Shown here: piece by piece, positions 7,853 to 16,076 of the stretch
Position numbering within the stretch: position 1 is the first letter of the stretch
Layout of the letters: the number at the start of each line of letters is the position of its first letter
Assembly: GCF_002090115.1 (NCBI RefSeq)
Contig: NZ_BBRK01000004.1
Location: 1,550,001-1,614,000 of the forward strand
DNA from: Demequina sp. NBRC 110054
GTDB taxonomy: Bacteria > Actinomycetota > Actinomycetes > Actinomycetales > Demequinaceae
Direction: 5' to 3'
Length of the DNA: 64,000 bases
Notes under the pieces: generated by a model
Told to the model about the DNA's origin: nothing
The model's input: the letters and a program-made list of their open reading frames with translations, nothing else
Databases searched by the model: none
Position numbers and translations under genes: made by a program

Positions 7853-8610
7853 GCGGTCATCACCTCGGGTCCGGCGGCGCGCAGCTCGGCCGCCACCTCG
7901 TCGGGAAGGGCGTCGTCGGTCACGATGAGGTCGACCTCGTCGAGCGACGCGAAGCGGTGAAGGTGGTCGTCGCCGGCCTTCGAGGAGTCGGTGGCGACGA
8001 TCACGCGGCGGGCCGCCTGCACCATGCCGCGCTTCGCGCGCGCCTCGACCTGATCGGGCGTGGTGAGGCCGCGCGCGACGGACAGCCCGTTCGTGCCGAG
8101 CACCGCGACGTCCACGACGAGGCCCTCAAGGGCCTCGTTGGTCCACGGGCCGACGGTGGCGCCGGTGACGCCGCGCACCCGCCCGCCCGTGATGAGGAGG
8201 GTGATGCGGGGCATCGTCGCGAGGAACGCGGCCGCGGGGATGGAGTTCGTGATGATCGTGAAGTCCGCGTCGGAGGGGAGGAGCGAGACGAGGATCTGGG
8301 TCGTCGAGCCCGAGTCGAGCAGGATGGTGCCCCCCGGCGGCAGTTCCTCGAGGACGCGGGCCGCGATGCGCCGCTTGACGTCGGAGTTGCGTGCGGTGCG
8401 GGTCGCGAGCGAGGGCTCGAGCTCGAGCCGCTCGACGGGGATGGCTCCACCGTGCACTCGGCGGACGGCTCCACGGGTCTCGAGGGCGGTGAGGTCGCGG
8501 CGGACGGTCTCGGAGGTGACGCCGAGGAGCTCGGAGAGCGAGGAGACCTCGACCCGACCCTCTCGGCGGGCCTCGGCCAGGATGCGCTGCTGGCGTTCCG
8601 CTGCGTACAT
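7849..8610 (-). CDS. DeoR-family transcriptional regulator of the fructose operon
   Basis: The 253-residue product has an N-terminal DeoR-type winged helix-turn-helix (residues about 5-58, with Val-Thr-Ser-Glu-Thr-Val-Arg-Arg-Asp-Leu) and a C-terminal sugar-phosphate-sensing domain with Asp-Ser-Gly-Ser-Thr-Thr. Relatives next to fruK and fruA are usually repressors relieved by fructose 1-phosphate. As first gene of the operon it probably controls its own transcription. The AT-richer region upstream (8640-8790) is where its operator is expected. Confidence 0.88.
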   Translation of the reverse strand: MYAAERQQRILAEARREGRVEVSSLSELLGVTSETVRRDLTALETRGAVRRVHGGAIPVERLELEPSLATRTARNSDVKRRIAARVLEELPPGGTILLDSGSTTQILVSLLPSDADFTIITNSIPAAAFLATMPRITLLITGGRVRGVTGATVGPWTNEALEGLVVDVAVLGTNGLSVARGLTTPDQVEARAKRGMVQAARRVIVATDSSKAGDDHLHRFASLDEVDLIVTDDALPDEVAAELRAAGPEVMTA

Positions 8611-8878
8611 GGACGTCGTCGTCCTCTCCTGCGAGTGATCTGCGTTGACACCTGACTGAACTGCGCCGAACCGGTGACCTGCGTGAAGCCTGCGAACTGG
8701 TTCGACTCGCTCATCGAAACATGAAATCGGGCAGAAAGCAACACAAACAAAGTTTGAAGTGAGTTGGTTCGTGTGTGGTTAAGTGGTTCACGGCGCCATG
8801 CGGGCGACGAACGGGACGTCTCCGGCGCCTCGGGATAAATCGTTCTCGGGGACGAGTGCGTCAGGGGGCGGCCCTGCC
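8611..8878. promoter_or_regulatory. Divergent control region, fructose operon and Bax1-like gene
   Basis: This 300-base gap is clearly AT-richer than its surroundings between about 8700 and 8790. It contains related pieces GAACCGGT (about 8668), GAACTGGTTCG (about 8695) and GAGTTGGTTCG (about 8761), which could be repressor half-sites for the adjacent DeoR-type regulator. No open frame or hairpin of note is seen. Which element is the operator is inference. Confidence 0.4.
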
Positions 8879-8884
8879 TAGACT
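8879..8884 (+). promoter_or_regulatory. -10 box TAGACT of the Bax1-like gene
   Basis: TAGACT lies 34 nt before the GTG start, leaving room for a short leader with the strong CCAGGAGGT ribosome-binding sequence. The same hexamer is found before rlmC and ychF. Confidence 0.45.
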
Positions 8885-8918
8885 CGTGGTGCACACCGAC
8901 TGAGCCAGGAGGTTCCCC

Positions 8919-9731
8919 GTGGCCAATCCCTTCTTCACCCAGTCCAAGGACTTCACGCCCGAGGCGCTGCAGCGCCAGGGCAACGCCGATGCAGAGCAGC
9001 TGCAGGCGACCTTCGACCTGCCCGCCGCGCAGCCCGCCGAGATCGGCCGGATGTCGTACGAGGGCACCATCACGAAGACCTTCGGGTCGCTGATCGTCCT
9101 GGGCCTCGCCGCCGCCGCGGCCTACCTCGCGCCGATCGAGACGATGTACCTGCCGATGTTCGGCGCCGCGATCGGCGGCTTCGTCGTCGCGATGATCGCG
9201 ATCTTCAAGAAGACGGGCTCCGCGCCGCTGACGCTGATCTACGCCGCCCTCGAGGGCGTGTTCCTCGGGGCGTTCACCCACTGGGTCGAGGTCGCGCTGA
9301 ACGTGCCCGGCGCGGGTCTCCAGGCGCTGCTCGCCACCGGCGTGACCTTCGCCGTCACGCTCGTGCTGTACCGCTCCGGCAAGGTGCGCTACACGCCCAA
9401 GTTCCAGAAGATCATGATGATCGGAATGGTCTCGTACCTGGTGTTCTCGCTCGTGAACCTCGGCTACATGATCTTCGGCAGCTCCGGCAGCGCGTGGGGC
9501 ATGCGCAGCGATGTCGAGGTGCTCGGGATGCCGCTCGGTGTGATCGTCGGCTTCGTTGCGGTGATCCTCGCGTGCATGTCGCTCATCGCCGACTTCGACT
9601 TCATCGAGCGCGGAGTCAAGGCCGGCGCGCCGACCCACCTCGAGTGGAAGGGCGCCTTCGGCCTGCTCGTCACCCTCGTGTGGCTCTACACCGAGATCCT
9701 GCGCATCATCGCGATCTTCAACCAGCGCTGA
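8919..9731 (+). CDS. Bax inhibitor-1/YccA-like membrane protein
   Basis: The 270-residue protein has a soluble N-terminal region of about 55 residues and then about seven hydrophobic helices, ending with a helix carrying charged residues. This layout fits actinobacterial Bax-inhibitor-1-like (YccA) proteins, whose role in bacteria is mostly unknown; some relatives leak calcium or protons or modulate membrane proteases. Start: GTG 6 nt after CCAGGAGGT. It is monocistronic, with its own promoter and a perfect 17-bp terminator downstream. Confidence 0.8.
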   Translation: MANPFFTQSKDFTPEALQRQGNADAEQLQATFDLPAAQPAEIGRMSYEGTITKTFGSLIVLGLAAAAAYLAPIETMYLPMFGAAIGGFVVAMIAIFKKTGSAPLTLIYAALEGVFLGAFTHWVEVALNVPGAGLQALLATGVTFAVTLVLYRSGKVRYTPKFQKIMMIGMVSYLVFSLVNLGYMIFGSSGSAWGMRSDVEVLGMPLGVIVGFVAVILACMSLIADFDFIERGVKAGAPTHLEWKGAFGLLVTLVWLYTEILRIIAIFNQR

Positions 9732-9767
9732 GGAGTCTGCCGGCCCGGCCGGCACCCTCGCGCTGAA

Positions 9768-9805
9768 GACGACGGGCCCGCGGCATGCGCCGCGGGCCCG
9801 TCGTC
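9768..9805 (+). terminator. 17-bp perfect terminator hairpin
   Basis: GACGACGGGCCCGCGGC pairs perfectly with the arm at 9789-9805 around an ATGC loop, about 35 nt after the Bax1-like gene. No T-run follows, which is common for high-GC actinobacteria. Confidence 0.75.
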
Positions 9806-9814
9806 ATGTCTGGC

Positions 9815-9942
9815 GTGAACCGGGCCGTCGCATCGTCCGGGTGGGTGTGAACCTGGCCGTCGCATCGTCCAGGTGGGTGTGAACCTGGCCGTCGCATCGT
9901 CCGGGTGGGCGCGAACCGGGCCACCGCATCGTCCGGGTGGGG
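9815..9942 (+). repeat. Four tandem 32-bp repeats
   Basis: Four head-to-tail units start at 9815, 9847, 9879 and 9911. Each contains GTGAACC(T/G)GGCC, then the 9-mer GCATCGTCC, then GGGTGG with few changes. The units are contiguous without spacers, so this is not a CRISPR array. No gene lies here. Confidence 0.85.
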
Positions 9943-9965
9943 TGTCCTCCCGCGGCCGGCACCCA

Positions 9966-10118
9966 GCGGTACAGAAATGTCCACTGGCTGACGCCGCGCG
10001 CCGCGAAACGACCATGAATGTCCACTGCCGCGCATCCGAGTCAGGTGTGCTTCCCACTGGACGCTCATTGTCGTTTGCGGCGGCCCCGCGTCCCCCAGTG
10101 GACGGATCTGTACCGCCG
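9966..10118. repeat. Inverted pair of the 67-bp dispersed element
   Basis: Two diverged copies of a 66-67 bp element lie at 9966-10032 (plus orientation) and 10053-10118 (minus orientation), 20 bp apart. Consensus landmarks are GCGGTACAGA, then GTCCACTGG, then GAAACGACAATGAG, then GTCCACTGG again 40 bp after the first. Together they form an imperfect palindrome of about 150 bp between a terminator and msrA. Two more copies flank the acetyltransferase gene at 19.4 kb. Confidence 0.75.
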
Positions 10119-10231
10119 TGACCGATGGCGGCGACGGATGGGCCGGTTTGATCGTGCGCGACGGATGCCGTGCTCGACCGTGGCCGTGGCCGACCGAGCC
10201 GACGACGAGGCCAGCCTGGCCGGCCGCCGTA

Positions 10232-10876
10232 TCAGGCGAACGAGACCTGGCAGAAGCCGTGGTTGCAGTAGCCGCCAGGGTTCTTGTGCAGGTAGCCCTG
10301 GTGGTAGTCCTCGGCGTAGTAGAAGCGGCCGTCGCCGGCCGTCGCCGCCATGCCGATCTGCGTCGAGATCGGCCCATAGCCCTGCGCGGTGAGGCGCTCC
10401 TGGTAGCGGTCGCGCGAGCCGAGCGCGGCCTCGAGCTGCTCGGGCTCGGTCGCGAGGATCGCGGACCGGTACTGCGTGCCGATGTCGCCGCCCTGGCGGT
10501 TCGGCGTGGTCGGGTCGTGGTTCTCCCAGAACGCGGCGAGCAGCGTGTCCAACGACACGACAGCGGGGTCGTAGACCACCTGGACGGCCTCGAAGTGGCC
10601 GGTCTTGGCGGTGCAGGTCTCCTCGTAGGAGGGATTCTTGGTCCAGCCACCCATGTAGCCGACAGCGGTCGAGTAGACGCCGTCGAGCTGCCAGAAGATC
10701 CGCTCCGATCCCCAGAAGCAGCCCATGCCGACGTAGAGGACCTTCATCCCGTCGGGCCACGGGCCCTTGAGCGGCGTCCCGAGCACCACATGCGTGGGCG
10801 CGATGGCCAGCTCCGTGTCGCGGCCGGGCAGTGCCTGGTCCGCGGTGATCATCGTGGTCTTGTCGAGTCCGAACAT
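10232..10876 (-). CDS. msrA: Peptide-methionine (S)-S-oxide reductase
   Basis: The 214-residue cytosolic repair enzyme reduces methionine-S-sulfoxide in proteins. The catalytic Cys53 is in Gly-Cys-Phe-Trp-Gly. Further family marks are Gly-Tyr-Met-Gly-Gly, Gly-His-Phe-Glu-Ala-Val, Tyr-His-Gln-Gly-Tyr-Leu and a C-terminal Tyr-Cys-Asn-His-Gly-Phe-Cys, which probably provides a resolving cysteine. GGAAGGAG lies 4 nt before the chosen ATG; the ATG one codon upstream at 10879 is an alternative. It is monocistronic, divergent from the AI-2E family gene. Confidence 0.93.
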   Translation of the reverse strand: MFGLDKTTMITADQALPGRDTELAIAPTHVVLGTPLKGPWPDGMKVLYVGMGCFWGSERIFWQLDGVYSTAVGYMGGWTKNPSYEETCTAKTGHFEAVQVVYDPAVVSLDTLLAAFWENHDPTTPNRQGGDIGTQYRSAILATEPEQLEAALGSRDRYQERLTAQGYGPISTQIGMAATAGDGRFYYAEDYHQGYLHKNPGGYCNHGFCQVSFA

Positions 10877-10964
10877 CATGCTCCTTCCCACCGGCACAAC
10901 AACGTCCGGGGGGTGTCTGTTCCGTGGGTGTGCGCGCCGCTTCTTCCGCGTCGGGATGCGCCGA

Positions 10965-10970
10965 TAGTCT
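10965..10970 (+). promoter_or_regulatory. -10 box of a leaderless promoter
   Basis: TAGTCT ends 6 nt before the ATG at 10977, leaving no room for a ribosome-binding site. Confidence 0.45.
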
Positions 10971-10976
10971 CAGCCT

Positions 10977-12299
10977 ATGACCGACGACGACCGCAACGGT
11001 TCCCTCCTCCATCCGAGGGCCGCGAAGAGCTCCTCGGAGTCCGACATGGTGCCCGCGTGGCTGCGCGTGACGGCCGCATGGGGCTGGCGCCTCATCGTGC
11101 TCGGGATCGTCCTCCTCGCGCTCGCGTCCATGTTCACGTCGGTCTCCGCGATCGTCGTCCCGGTCATCATCGCGCTGTTCATCACCGCGCCGATGGGGCT
11201 CGTCGTCGACCGGCTCGCCAGCTGGCACATTCACCGCGGCATCGGCGCGGCGCTCGCGATCCTGCTGCTCATCGTCGTGGTGCTCGGCCTCATGACGGTC
11301 GCGGGCGCGGAGATCGTCGCGGGCTTCAGCGACCTGAGCGACGCCGCGATCGCGGGCTTCGACGAGCTCCTCACGTGGCTCGCCGACGGCCCGCTGCACG
11401 TGAGCGCCGACCAGTTGGCGCAGTTCCAGGACAGCCTGGTCGAGCTTCTTCAGGGCAACTGGGCCGGCATCGCCTCGGGCGCGCTGTCCTTCACCGGCAC
11501 TGTCGGGGGTCTCGCGGCCGGCTCGATCATCGCCCTGATCACCCTGTTCTTCTTCCTCCGCGACGGCGGGTCGATGTGGAACTGGGCGATCGGGGTCATG
11601 CCGGACTCGACCTCTGCGCAGATCGACCGCGCCGGCCACAATGCGTGGCACACGCTCCGTCGCTACACGCAGACGACGGTGTTCGTCGCCTTCGTCGACG
11701 CGGTCGGCATCGGCCTCGGAGCGTGGATCCTCGGGGTGCCCCTGGCCTTCCCCATCGCGATCCTCGTCTTCCTGTTCTCCTTCATCCCGATGCTCGGCGC
11801 GACGCTGTCGGGCATCATCGCGGTGCTGGTCGCCCTCGTGGACGGGGGGCTGACCACCGCGCTGTGGATGACCGGTGTCGTGCTGCTCGTGCAGCAGCTC
11901 GAGGGCAACGTGCTGTACCCGCTGCTGTTCGGCAAGGTCTCGTCCCTCCACCCCCTCGTCATCCTGCTCACGGTGTCGTTCGGCACGCTGCTGCTGGGCC
12001 TCGTGGGCGCGATCATCGCGGTGCCGATCGTCGCCTTCATCGCCGCCTTCGCGCGCGGGCTCCACAAGGAGTTCCGCCCGGCGCCAGAGCCGCCGCCCTT
12101 GTCCGATCAGATTCCCGAGCTGGCCCACAAGTCGGTCGAGGCGATTCAGCGGGTGGTCCACACCGGTCAGATCCGGGTCCGCAACAGGGGCGGCGCCGAC
12201 GCGTCGCAGGGAGAGGACTCGGAGGAGGCTCCTCCCACCGAGGATCAGATCCCGATCCACCACCCCGGCGCCGCGGACGACGAGGACGGGCGCGCCTAG
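10977..12299 (+). CDS. AI-2E family transporter (PerM-like permease)
   Basis: The 440-residue protein begins with a charged segment of about 25 residues. Hydrophobic helices follow in the order typical of the AI-2E/PerM family: two at the N-terminus, a soluble insert (about residues 115-165), then several more. A conserved stretch Leu-Gln-Gln-Leu-Glu-Gly-Asn-Val-Leu-Tyr-Pro lies near residue 315, with a cytosolic Pro- and Glu-rich tail. Family members export small molecules or ions, and the substrate cannot be inferred. Its TAG stop is also the first half of the -10 box of rlmC. Confidence 0.88.
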   Translation: MTDDDRNGSLLHPRAAKSSSESDMVPAWLRVTAAWGWRLIVLGIVLLALASMFTSVSAIVVPVIIALFITAPMGLVVDRLASWHIHRGIGAALAILLLIVVVLGLMTVAGAEIVAGFSDLSDAAIAGFDELLTWLADGPLHVSADQLAQFQDSLVELLQGNWAGIASGALSFTGTVGGLAAGSIIALITLFFFLRDGGSMWNWAIGVMPDSTSAQIDRAGHNAWHTLRRYTQTTVFVAFVDAVGIGLGAWILGVPLAFPIAILVFLFSFIPMLGATLSGIIAVLVALVDGGLTTALWMTGVVLLVQQLEGNVLYPLLFGKVSSLHPLVILLTVSFGTLLLGLVGAIIAVPIVAFIAAFARGLHKEFRPAPEPPPLSDQIPELAHKSVEAIQRVVHTGQIRVRNRGGADASQGEDSEEAPPTEDQIPIHHPGAADDEDGRA

Positions 12300-12302
12300 A
12301 CT
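12297..12302 (+). promoter_or_regulatory. -10 box TAGACT of rlmC, overlapping the upstream stop codon
   Basis: TAGACT contains the TAG stop of the AI-2E family gene and ends 7 nt before the GTG of rlmC, so rlmC is probably transcribed leaderless. Confidence 0.5.
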
Positions 12303-12309
12303 CGCTGTC

Positions 12310-13455
12310 GTGCAGTGCGACTACTTCGACGCGGGCGTGTGCCGCTCGTGCGCGCTGCTCGAGACCCCGTACTCTCGCCAGCTCGCTGACAAGGACGATG
12401 CGGTCCGACGCACCCTGGGGGCGACCGCCGAGGGCGCACGCTGGCTGAGCCCCGTCGCGAGCCCTGAGGCGGGATTCCGCACCAAGGCGAAGATGGTCGT
12501 CGGTGGGACGGTGGAGGCCCCGACCCTCGGCATCCTCGACGCGGAGGGCGCGGGAGTGGACCTGCAGGGCTGCGGCCTCTATCCCGAGTCGCTCGCGTCC
12601 GCGTTCGCACCGCTCGCGGAGTTCGTGACGCGCGCCTCCCTCGAGCCGTACGACCTGCCCACGCGCCGCGGCGAGCTCAAGAACATCCTCGTGACCGTCT
12701 CGCCCGACGACGAGCTCATGGTCCGGTTCGTCATGCGCTCGACCGAGTCGCTCGCGAGGATCCGCAAGCACCTGCCGTGGCTTCGCGAGCAGCTCCCGCG
12801 GCTTGCGGTCGCCTCGCTCAACGTCCTGCCCGAGCACAAGGCCGTCGTCGAGGGGGAGCGGGAGATCCTGCTGACCGAGCGCGAGTCGCTGCCGATGCGA
12901 CTCGACGCCCTCACGCTGCACCTGCGGCCGCAGAGCTTCTTCCAGACGAACACCGGCGTCGCGCGCGAGCTGTACCGGCAGGCGCGCGAGTGGATCGCCG
13001 CGGCCGACCCCGCCGACGCGTGGGACCTGTACTGCGGGGTGGGAGGGTTCGCGCTGCAGGCGCTCGCCCCCGGCCGCGAGGTGCTCGGCGTCGAGGTGTC
13101 CGAGCAGGCGATCGCGTCGGCGTCCCTCACCCGCGACGAGCTGGTCGAGGCCGGTGTTCCTGGAGCGGACAGGGCTCGCTTCCTGGCCGACGACGCGACC
13201 GCGTTCGCCCTCGCCCAGGCCCGTGCCCCCGAGCTCGTCGTCGTGAACCCGCCCCGCCGCGGCATCGGGCCTGAGCTCGCGGCATGGCTCGAGCGATCCG
13301 AGGCGCGCACGGTCGTGTACTCGAGCTGCCACCCCGGATCGCTCGCACGAGACCTCGCGGCGATGCCGTCGCTGCGCCCCGTCGAGATCCGGGTGATGGA
13401 CATGTTCCCGCACACGACTCACGCGGAGACCGCGGTGCTCCTGCAGCGCGCGTAG
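12310..13455 (+). CDS. rlmC: 23S rRNA (uracil-C5) methyltransferase, RlmC/RumA type
   Basis: The 381-residue SAM-dependent enzyme methylates a uracil in 23S rRNA. The N-terminal cysteines of an iron-sulfur cluster are visible (Cys3, Cys11, Cys14 and a fourth in Gly-Cys-Gly-Leu-Tyr-Pro). The C-terminal methylase core has Leu-Tyr-Cys-Gly-Val-Gly-Gly (SAM binding), Asn-Pro-Pro-Arg-Arg-Gly, and the nucleophile region Tyr-Ser-Ser-Cys-His-Pro. No TRAM domain is present, which favours the RlmC type over RumA/RlmD. The GTG start is chosen because the family starts right at the first cluster cysteine and the -10 box is 7 nt away. The exact target base is inferred. Confidence 0.88.
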   Translation: MQCDYFDAGVCRSCALLETPYSRQLADKDDAVRRTLGATAEGARWLSPVASPEAGFRTKAKMVVGGTVEAPTLGILDAEGAGVDLQGCGLYPESLASAFAPLAEFVTRASLEPYDLPTRRGELKNILVTVSPDDELMVRFVMRSTESLARIRKHLPWLREQLPRLAVASLNVLPEHKAVVEGEREILLTERESLPMRLDALTLHLRPQSFFQTNTGVARELYRQAREWIAAADPADAWDLYCGVGGFALQALAPGREVLGVEVSEQAIASASLTRDELVEAGVPGADRARFLADDATAFALAQARAPELVVVNPPRRGIGPELAAWLERSEARTVVYSSCHPGSLARDLAAMPSLRPVEIRVMDMFPHTTHAETAVLLQRA

Positions 13456-13605
13456 CGCACGCGGAGGCGGTCCCTCGGGGCCCTCGGCACAGCGTCGTCG
13501 CTGGTCCGCGGGAGGCGTCGATTTCCTCCCTTCCGACCTCGTTGGCATGGAAGCGTCCGATGTGTTCTCATTGTCCGTCTGGTAGGTGCAGGATCGGAGA
13601 ATGAA

Positions 13606-14607
13606 GTGACAGTCAGGGCACGCTCGAAGGCCGCCGTGGCGGCGCTCGCGGGGGTGCTTCTGGCGGGCTGCTCGGCCCTCGGCCAGAGCCAGCCGACGGG
13701 CACCGGAGCCGAGGTCGCCGAGGCCGTCGAGGCCGTCGAGGAGCCCGCGCCACCGGTCTACGAGGCGATCGACCTCGTGCCCGAGGAGCTGCGTGGCGCC
13801 GCCCGTGCGACGGTGGCGCAGACATCGGTGCTCCCCACGATCCAGGACTTCTCAGCCTCGCTGGTCGGCGTCGGCGGTCCGTCGGCGGCACCCGCCGAGG
13901 CGGCCGACCCGGATGGGGGAGACGGCGGCGAGGCGACCGACGAGGGCAGCCAGGGCACCCGTGCGACCCGGGTATCCGACAGGGACGATGCGGACGAGGG
14001 CACCGACTGCTCCGTCGAGAAGTGCCTCGCGCTCACCTTCGACGACGGACCGACGGCCGGCACGGAGGACCTGCTCGACGTGCTCGCGAAGCGTGGAGTC
14101 AAGGCCACCTTCTTCGTCGTGGGCAAGAACGCCTCTGCCCACCCGGAGATCCTCGAGCGGATGGTCGCGGAGGGCCACACCGTCGGCAACCATTCGTGGA
14201 GCCACGCGAACCTCACCGGTCTGACCGACAAGCAGCTCGCGCGGGAGATCAACCGCACGAGCGACCGGATCGAGCAGATCACCGGCGTCAGGCCGACCGT
14301 GCTGAGGCCCCCGTACGGCTCCACGGGCCCGCGGGTCGCGGCCGTCGCGGAGGATGCGGGCATGGCGCAGATCCTGTGGGACGTCGACCCGCGCGACTGG
14401 AAGGTGCGCGACGCGCACAAGGTGACGAAGCGCATCGTCCAGAAGGCGCACCCTGGCGCGATCGTCCTGTCGCACGACATCCACGAGACCACGCGCGACG
14501 CGTACGCGAAGGTGATCGACAAGCTCCTCGCGCAGGGCTACACGCTCGTCACGGTCCCCGACCTGCTCGACGACATGGAGCCCGGCGAGACCTACCTCTC
14601 GCAGTAG
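13606..14607 (+). CDS. Polysaccharide deacetylase lipoprotein (NodB domain)
   Basis: The 333-residue product starts with a lipoprotein signal peptide ending in a Leu-Ala-Gly-Cys lipobox (Cys about residue 22). A low-complexity acidic linker follows, then a NodB-type carbohydrate esterase family 4 domain from about residue 140. Catalytic motifs are intact: Thr-Phe-Asp-Asp-Gly-Pro, His-Ser-Trp-Ser-His, Arg-Pro-Pro-Tyr-Gly and Leu-Ser-His-Asp-Ile-His. Such enzymes remove acetyl groups from peptidoglycan sugars or other cell-surface glycans. It is probably anchored to the outer face of the membrane. The GTG start has GGAG upstream. It is monocistronic. Confidence 0.9.
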   Translation: MTVRARSKAAVAALAGVLLAGCSALGQSQPTGTGAEVAEAVEAVEEPAPPVYEAIDLVPEELRGAARATVAQTSVLPTIQDFSASLVGVGGPSAAPAEAADPDGGDGGEATDEGSQGTRATRVSDRDDADEGTDCSVEKCLALTFDDGPTAGTEDLLDVLAKRGVKATFFVVGKNASAHPEILERMVAEGHTVGNHSWSHANLTGLTDKQLAREINRTSDRIEQITGVRPTVLRPPYGSTGPRVAAVAEDAGMAQILWDVDPRDWKVRDAHKVTKRIVQKAHPGAIVLSHDIHETTRDAYAKVIDKLLAQGYTLVTVPDLLDDMEPGETYLSQ

Positions 14608-14719
14608 CTGCGGCGGCCCGTGCGAGGCCCGTGCCCGCGACGCGCGGCCAGTCCCCGCGCCGGCACCGCACAAGCACAGCGCGCGCACCATTCACACCAG
14701 GCCTGGCCGCTCACGACGA

Positions 14720-14748
14720 AGGCCCCCGCGCCTCAGCGCAGGGGCCCT
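14720..14748. terminator. Bidirectional hairpin between the deacetylase and greA
   Basis: AGGCCCCCGCGC and GCGCAGGGGCCCT pair around a CCTCA loop with small irregularities. It sits between convergent genes, 18 bases from the greA stop, and could end both transcripts. Confidence 0.6.
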
Positions 14749-14765
14749 CGAACGAAAGCGTCGGG

Positions 14766-15254
14766 TCAGCCGGCGAAGGGCTCCGTCGAGATCACCTTGA
14801 CCGGGATCTCGTTGCCGTTGGGCGCCGTGTACGAGGTCTCCTCGCCCGCGTGCTTGCCCATGAGGGCCGCGCCGAGCGGGGACTGCGCCGAGAACACGTC
14901 GAGGTCCGTGCCGCCCGCGACCTCGCGCGAGCCCACGAGGAACTTCATCTCGCGGCCCATGACCTCGGCCACGACGACGGTGCCGGACTGGATGCCGGCG
15001 TCGGCCGTGGCCTCTCCCACCGTGGCGGTGCGCAGGAGGTGGCGGAGCTGCTCGATGCGAGCCTCCTGCTTCGCCTGCTCCTCGCGCGCGGCGTGGTAGC
15101 CGCCGTTCTCCTTCAGGTCGCCCTCCTGGCGGCGCTCGTCGATCTCCTTGGCGATCTCCACCCGGCCGACGTTCACGAGGTGGTCGTACTCGGCCTGCAG
15201 GCGGTCGTAGGCCTCCTGGGTCAGCCAGGTTCCGGTCGTCTCGGTCACGTTCAT
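14766..15254 (-). CDS. greA: Transcription elongation factor GreA
   Basis: The 162-residue protein rescues backtracked RNA polymerase by stimulating transcript cleavage. The N-terminal coiled coil (about residues 15-80) carries the acidic region Glu-Ile-Asp-Glu-Arg-Arg and Gly-Asp-Leu-Lys-Glu-Asn-Gly-Gly-Tyr-His-Ala-Ala. The C-terminal FKBP-like domain ends with Ile-Ser-Thr-Glu-Pro-Phe. Length is typical. GGAG precedes the ATG. A TAACCT hexamer (minus strand, about 15274) is a possible -10. As I recall it, greA followed by DUF4307 is also found in Mycobacterium. Confidence 0.93.
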   Translation of the reverse strand: MNVTETTGTWLTQEAYDRLQAEYDHLVNVGRVEIAKEIDERRQEGDLKENGGYHAAREEQAKQEARIEQLRHLLRTATVGEATADAGIQSGTVVVAEVMGREMKFLVGSREVAGGTDLDVFSAQSPLGAALMGKHAGEETSYTAPNGNEIPVKVISTEPFAG

Positions 15255-15311
15255 CCTCCTTGTGGTGACTGCCTAGGTTAGCAAGCGCGCGTCAGCACGC
15301 GAAAGCGGGGC

Positions 15312-15737
15312 TCAGGCCGCGTCTGCGGGCGTGAGCGTGCAGCCCTGGACCGTAGCCGTCACGGCCTCCTCGGTCGTCGCGATCTCCACGACGACCCGCT
15401 GCTCGTCCCCCTCGGCCGAGTCCACGTCGACCGTCGCGACGCCGACCTCCGCATACGACTCGCTGAGCGCCCGCACCGTGCAGGTCGCGACGCCCTCGTC
15501 GTAGAAGAACACGTCGAACTCGGAGGTCGCGAGCTGGGGGCTCTCGACGGTGAAGCCGACGTCCTGAAAGCGCACGGTCTCGGACTGCGCCGCGAGGATC
15601 GCGTACGCGCCCACCACGAGGATCGCGGCGAGGAGACCCGAGATGGTCCACGCCCATGCGCGCGCGCTGAGGTGGGGCAGCGCGCCGCCGTCACGGGCGG
15701 GGCGGTGCGCCTCGGCGGGCTGCGGGCTGTGTTCCAT
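15312..15737 (-). CDS. DUF4307 membrane protein
   Basis: The 141-residue protein has a charged N-terminus, one membrane helix (about residues 29-51) and an extracytoplasmic beta-rich domain containing Cys-Thr-Val-Arg-Ala-Leu, as in DUF4307 proteins found next to greA. Function unknown. The ATG at 15737 is preferred over a TTG three codons earlier because a TATCGT -10 box lies 8 nt upstream. In M. tuberculosis the neighbouring gene is mca (mycothiol conjugate amidase); here no mca follows. Confidence 0.75.
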   Translation of the reverse strand: MEHSPQPAEAHRPARDGGALPHLSARAWAWTISGLLAAILVVGAYAILAAQSETVRFQDVGFTVESPQLATSEFDVFFYDEGVATCTVRALSESYAEVGVATVDVDSAEGDEQRVVVEIATTEEAVTATVQGCTLTPADAA

Positions 15738-15802
15738 GGACGGCAACGATAGTTCACGCCGCGGGATGCGGCAGGATTGTCCTCAACGAAAGGACTGTCC
15801 CC

Positions 15803-16063
15803 GTGGCCGATTTCACCGGCGGGCCAGGATTCCTGGCCTTCGTCTTCACCTTCTCGCTCGCCGTCGCGGGCGTGCTGCTGTTCCGCTCCCTGTCCAAGCA
15901 CCTGCGCAAGATGAAGGGCGCCTCGACGACCTCATCCGAGCTGCGGCAGCCCGGCGCCGCTCCCGCCCAGGGTGGTGGGGAAGGGACGATGCGGCAGTCG
16001 CCCGACGCAGAGCCCGGTTCCTCGGAGCAGGAGCCGGGGGACGGCGAGCGGCCCGCGCAGTAG
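15803..16063 (+). CDS. Small single-pass membrane protein
   Basis: The 86-residue product has one hydrophobic helix (about residues 8-28), then Arg-Ser-Leu-Ser-Lys-His-Leu-Arg-Lys-Met and a disordered Pro/Gly/Glu-rich tail. AAAGGA precedes the GTG. The helix followed by a basic Ser-Lys-His-Leu motif is typical of a small protein conserved near greA in actinobacteria. Its role is unknown. GGGACGATGC falls inside the coding sequence. Confidence 0.7.
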   Translation: MADFTGGPGFLAFVFTFSLAVAGVLLFRSLSKHLRKMKGASTTSSELRQPGAAPAQGGGEGTMRQSPDAEPGSSEQEPGDGERPAQ

Positions 16064-16076
16064 CGGGGCCGCGCGG

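Noticed and set aside
9815-9942. CRISPR-like tandem repeats
   Set aside because: The units are contiguous, 32 bp each, with no unique spacers and no cas genes near.
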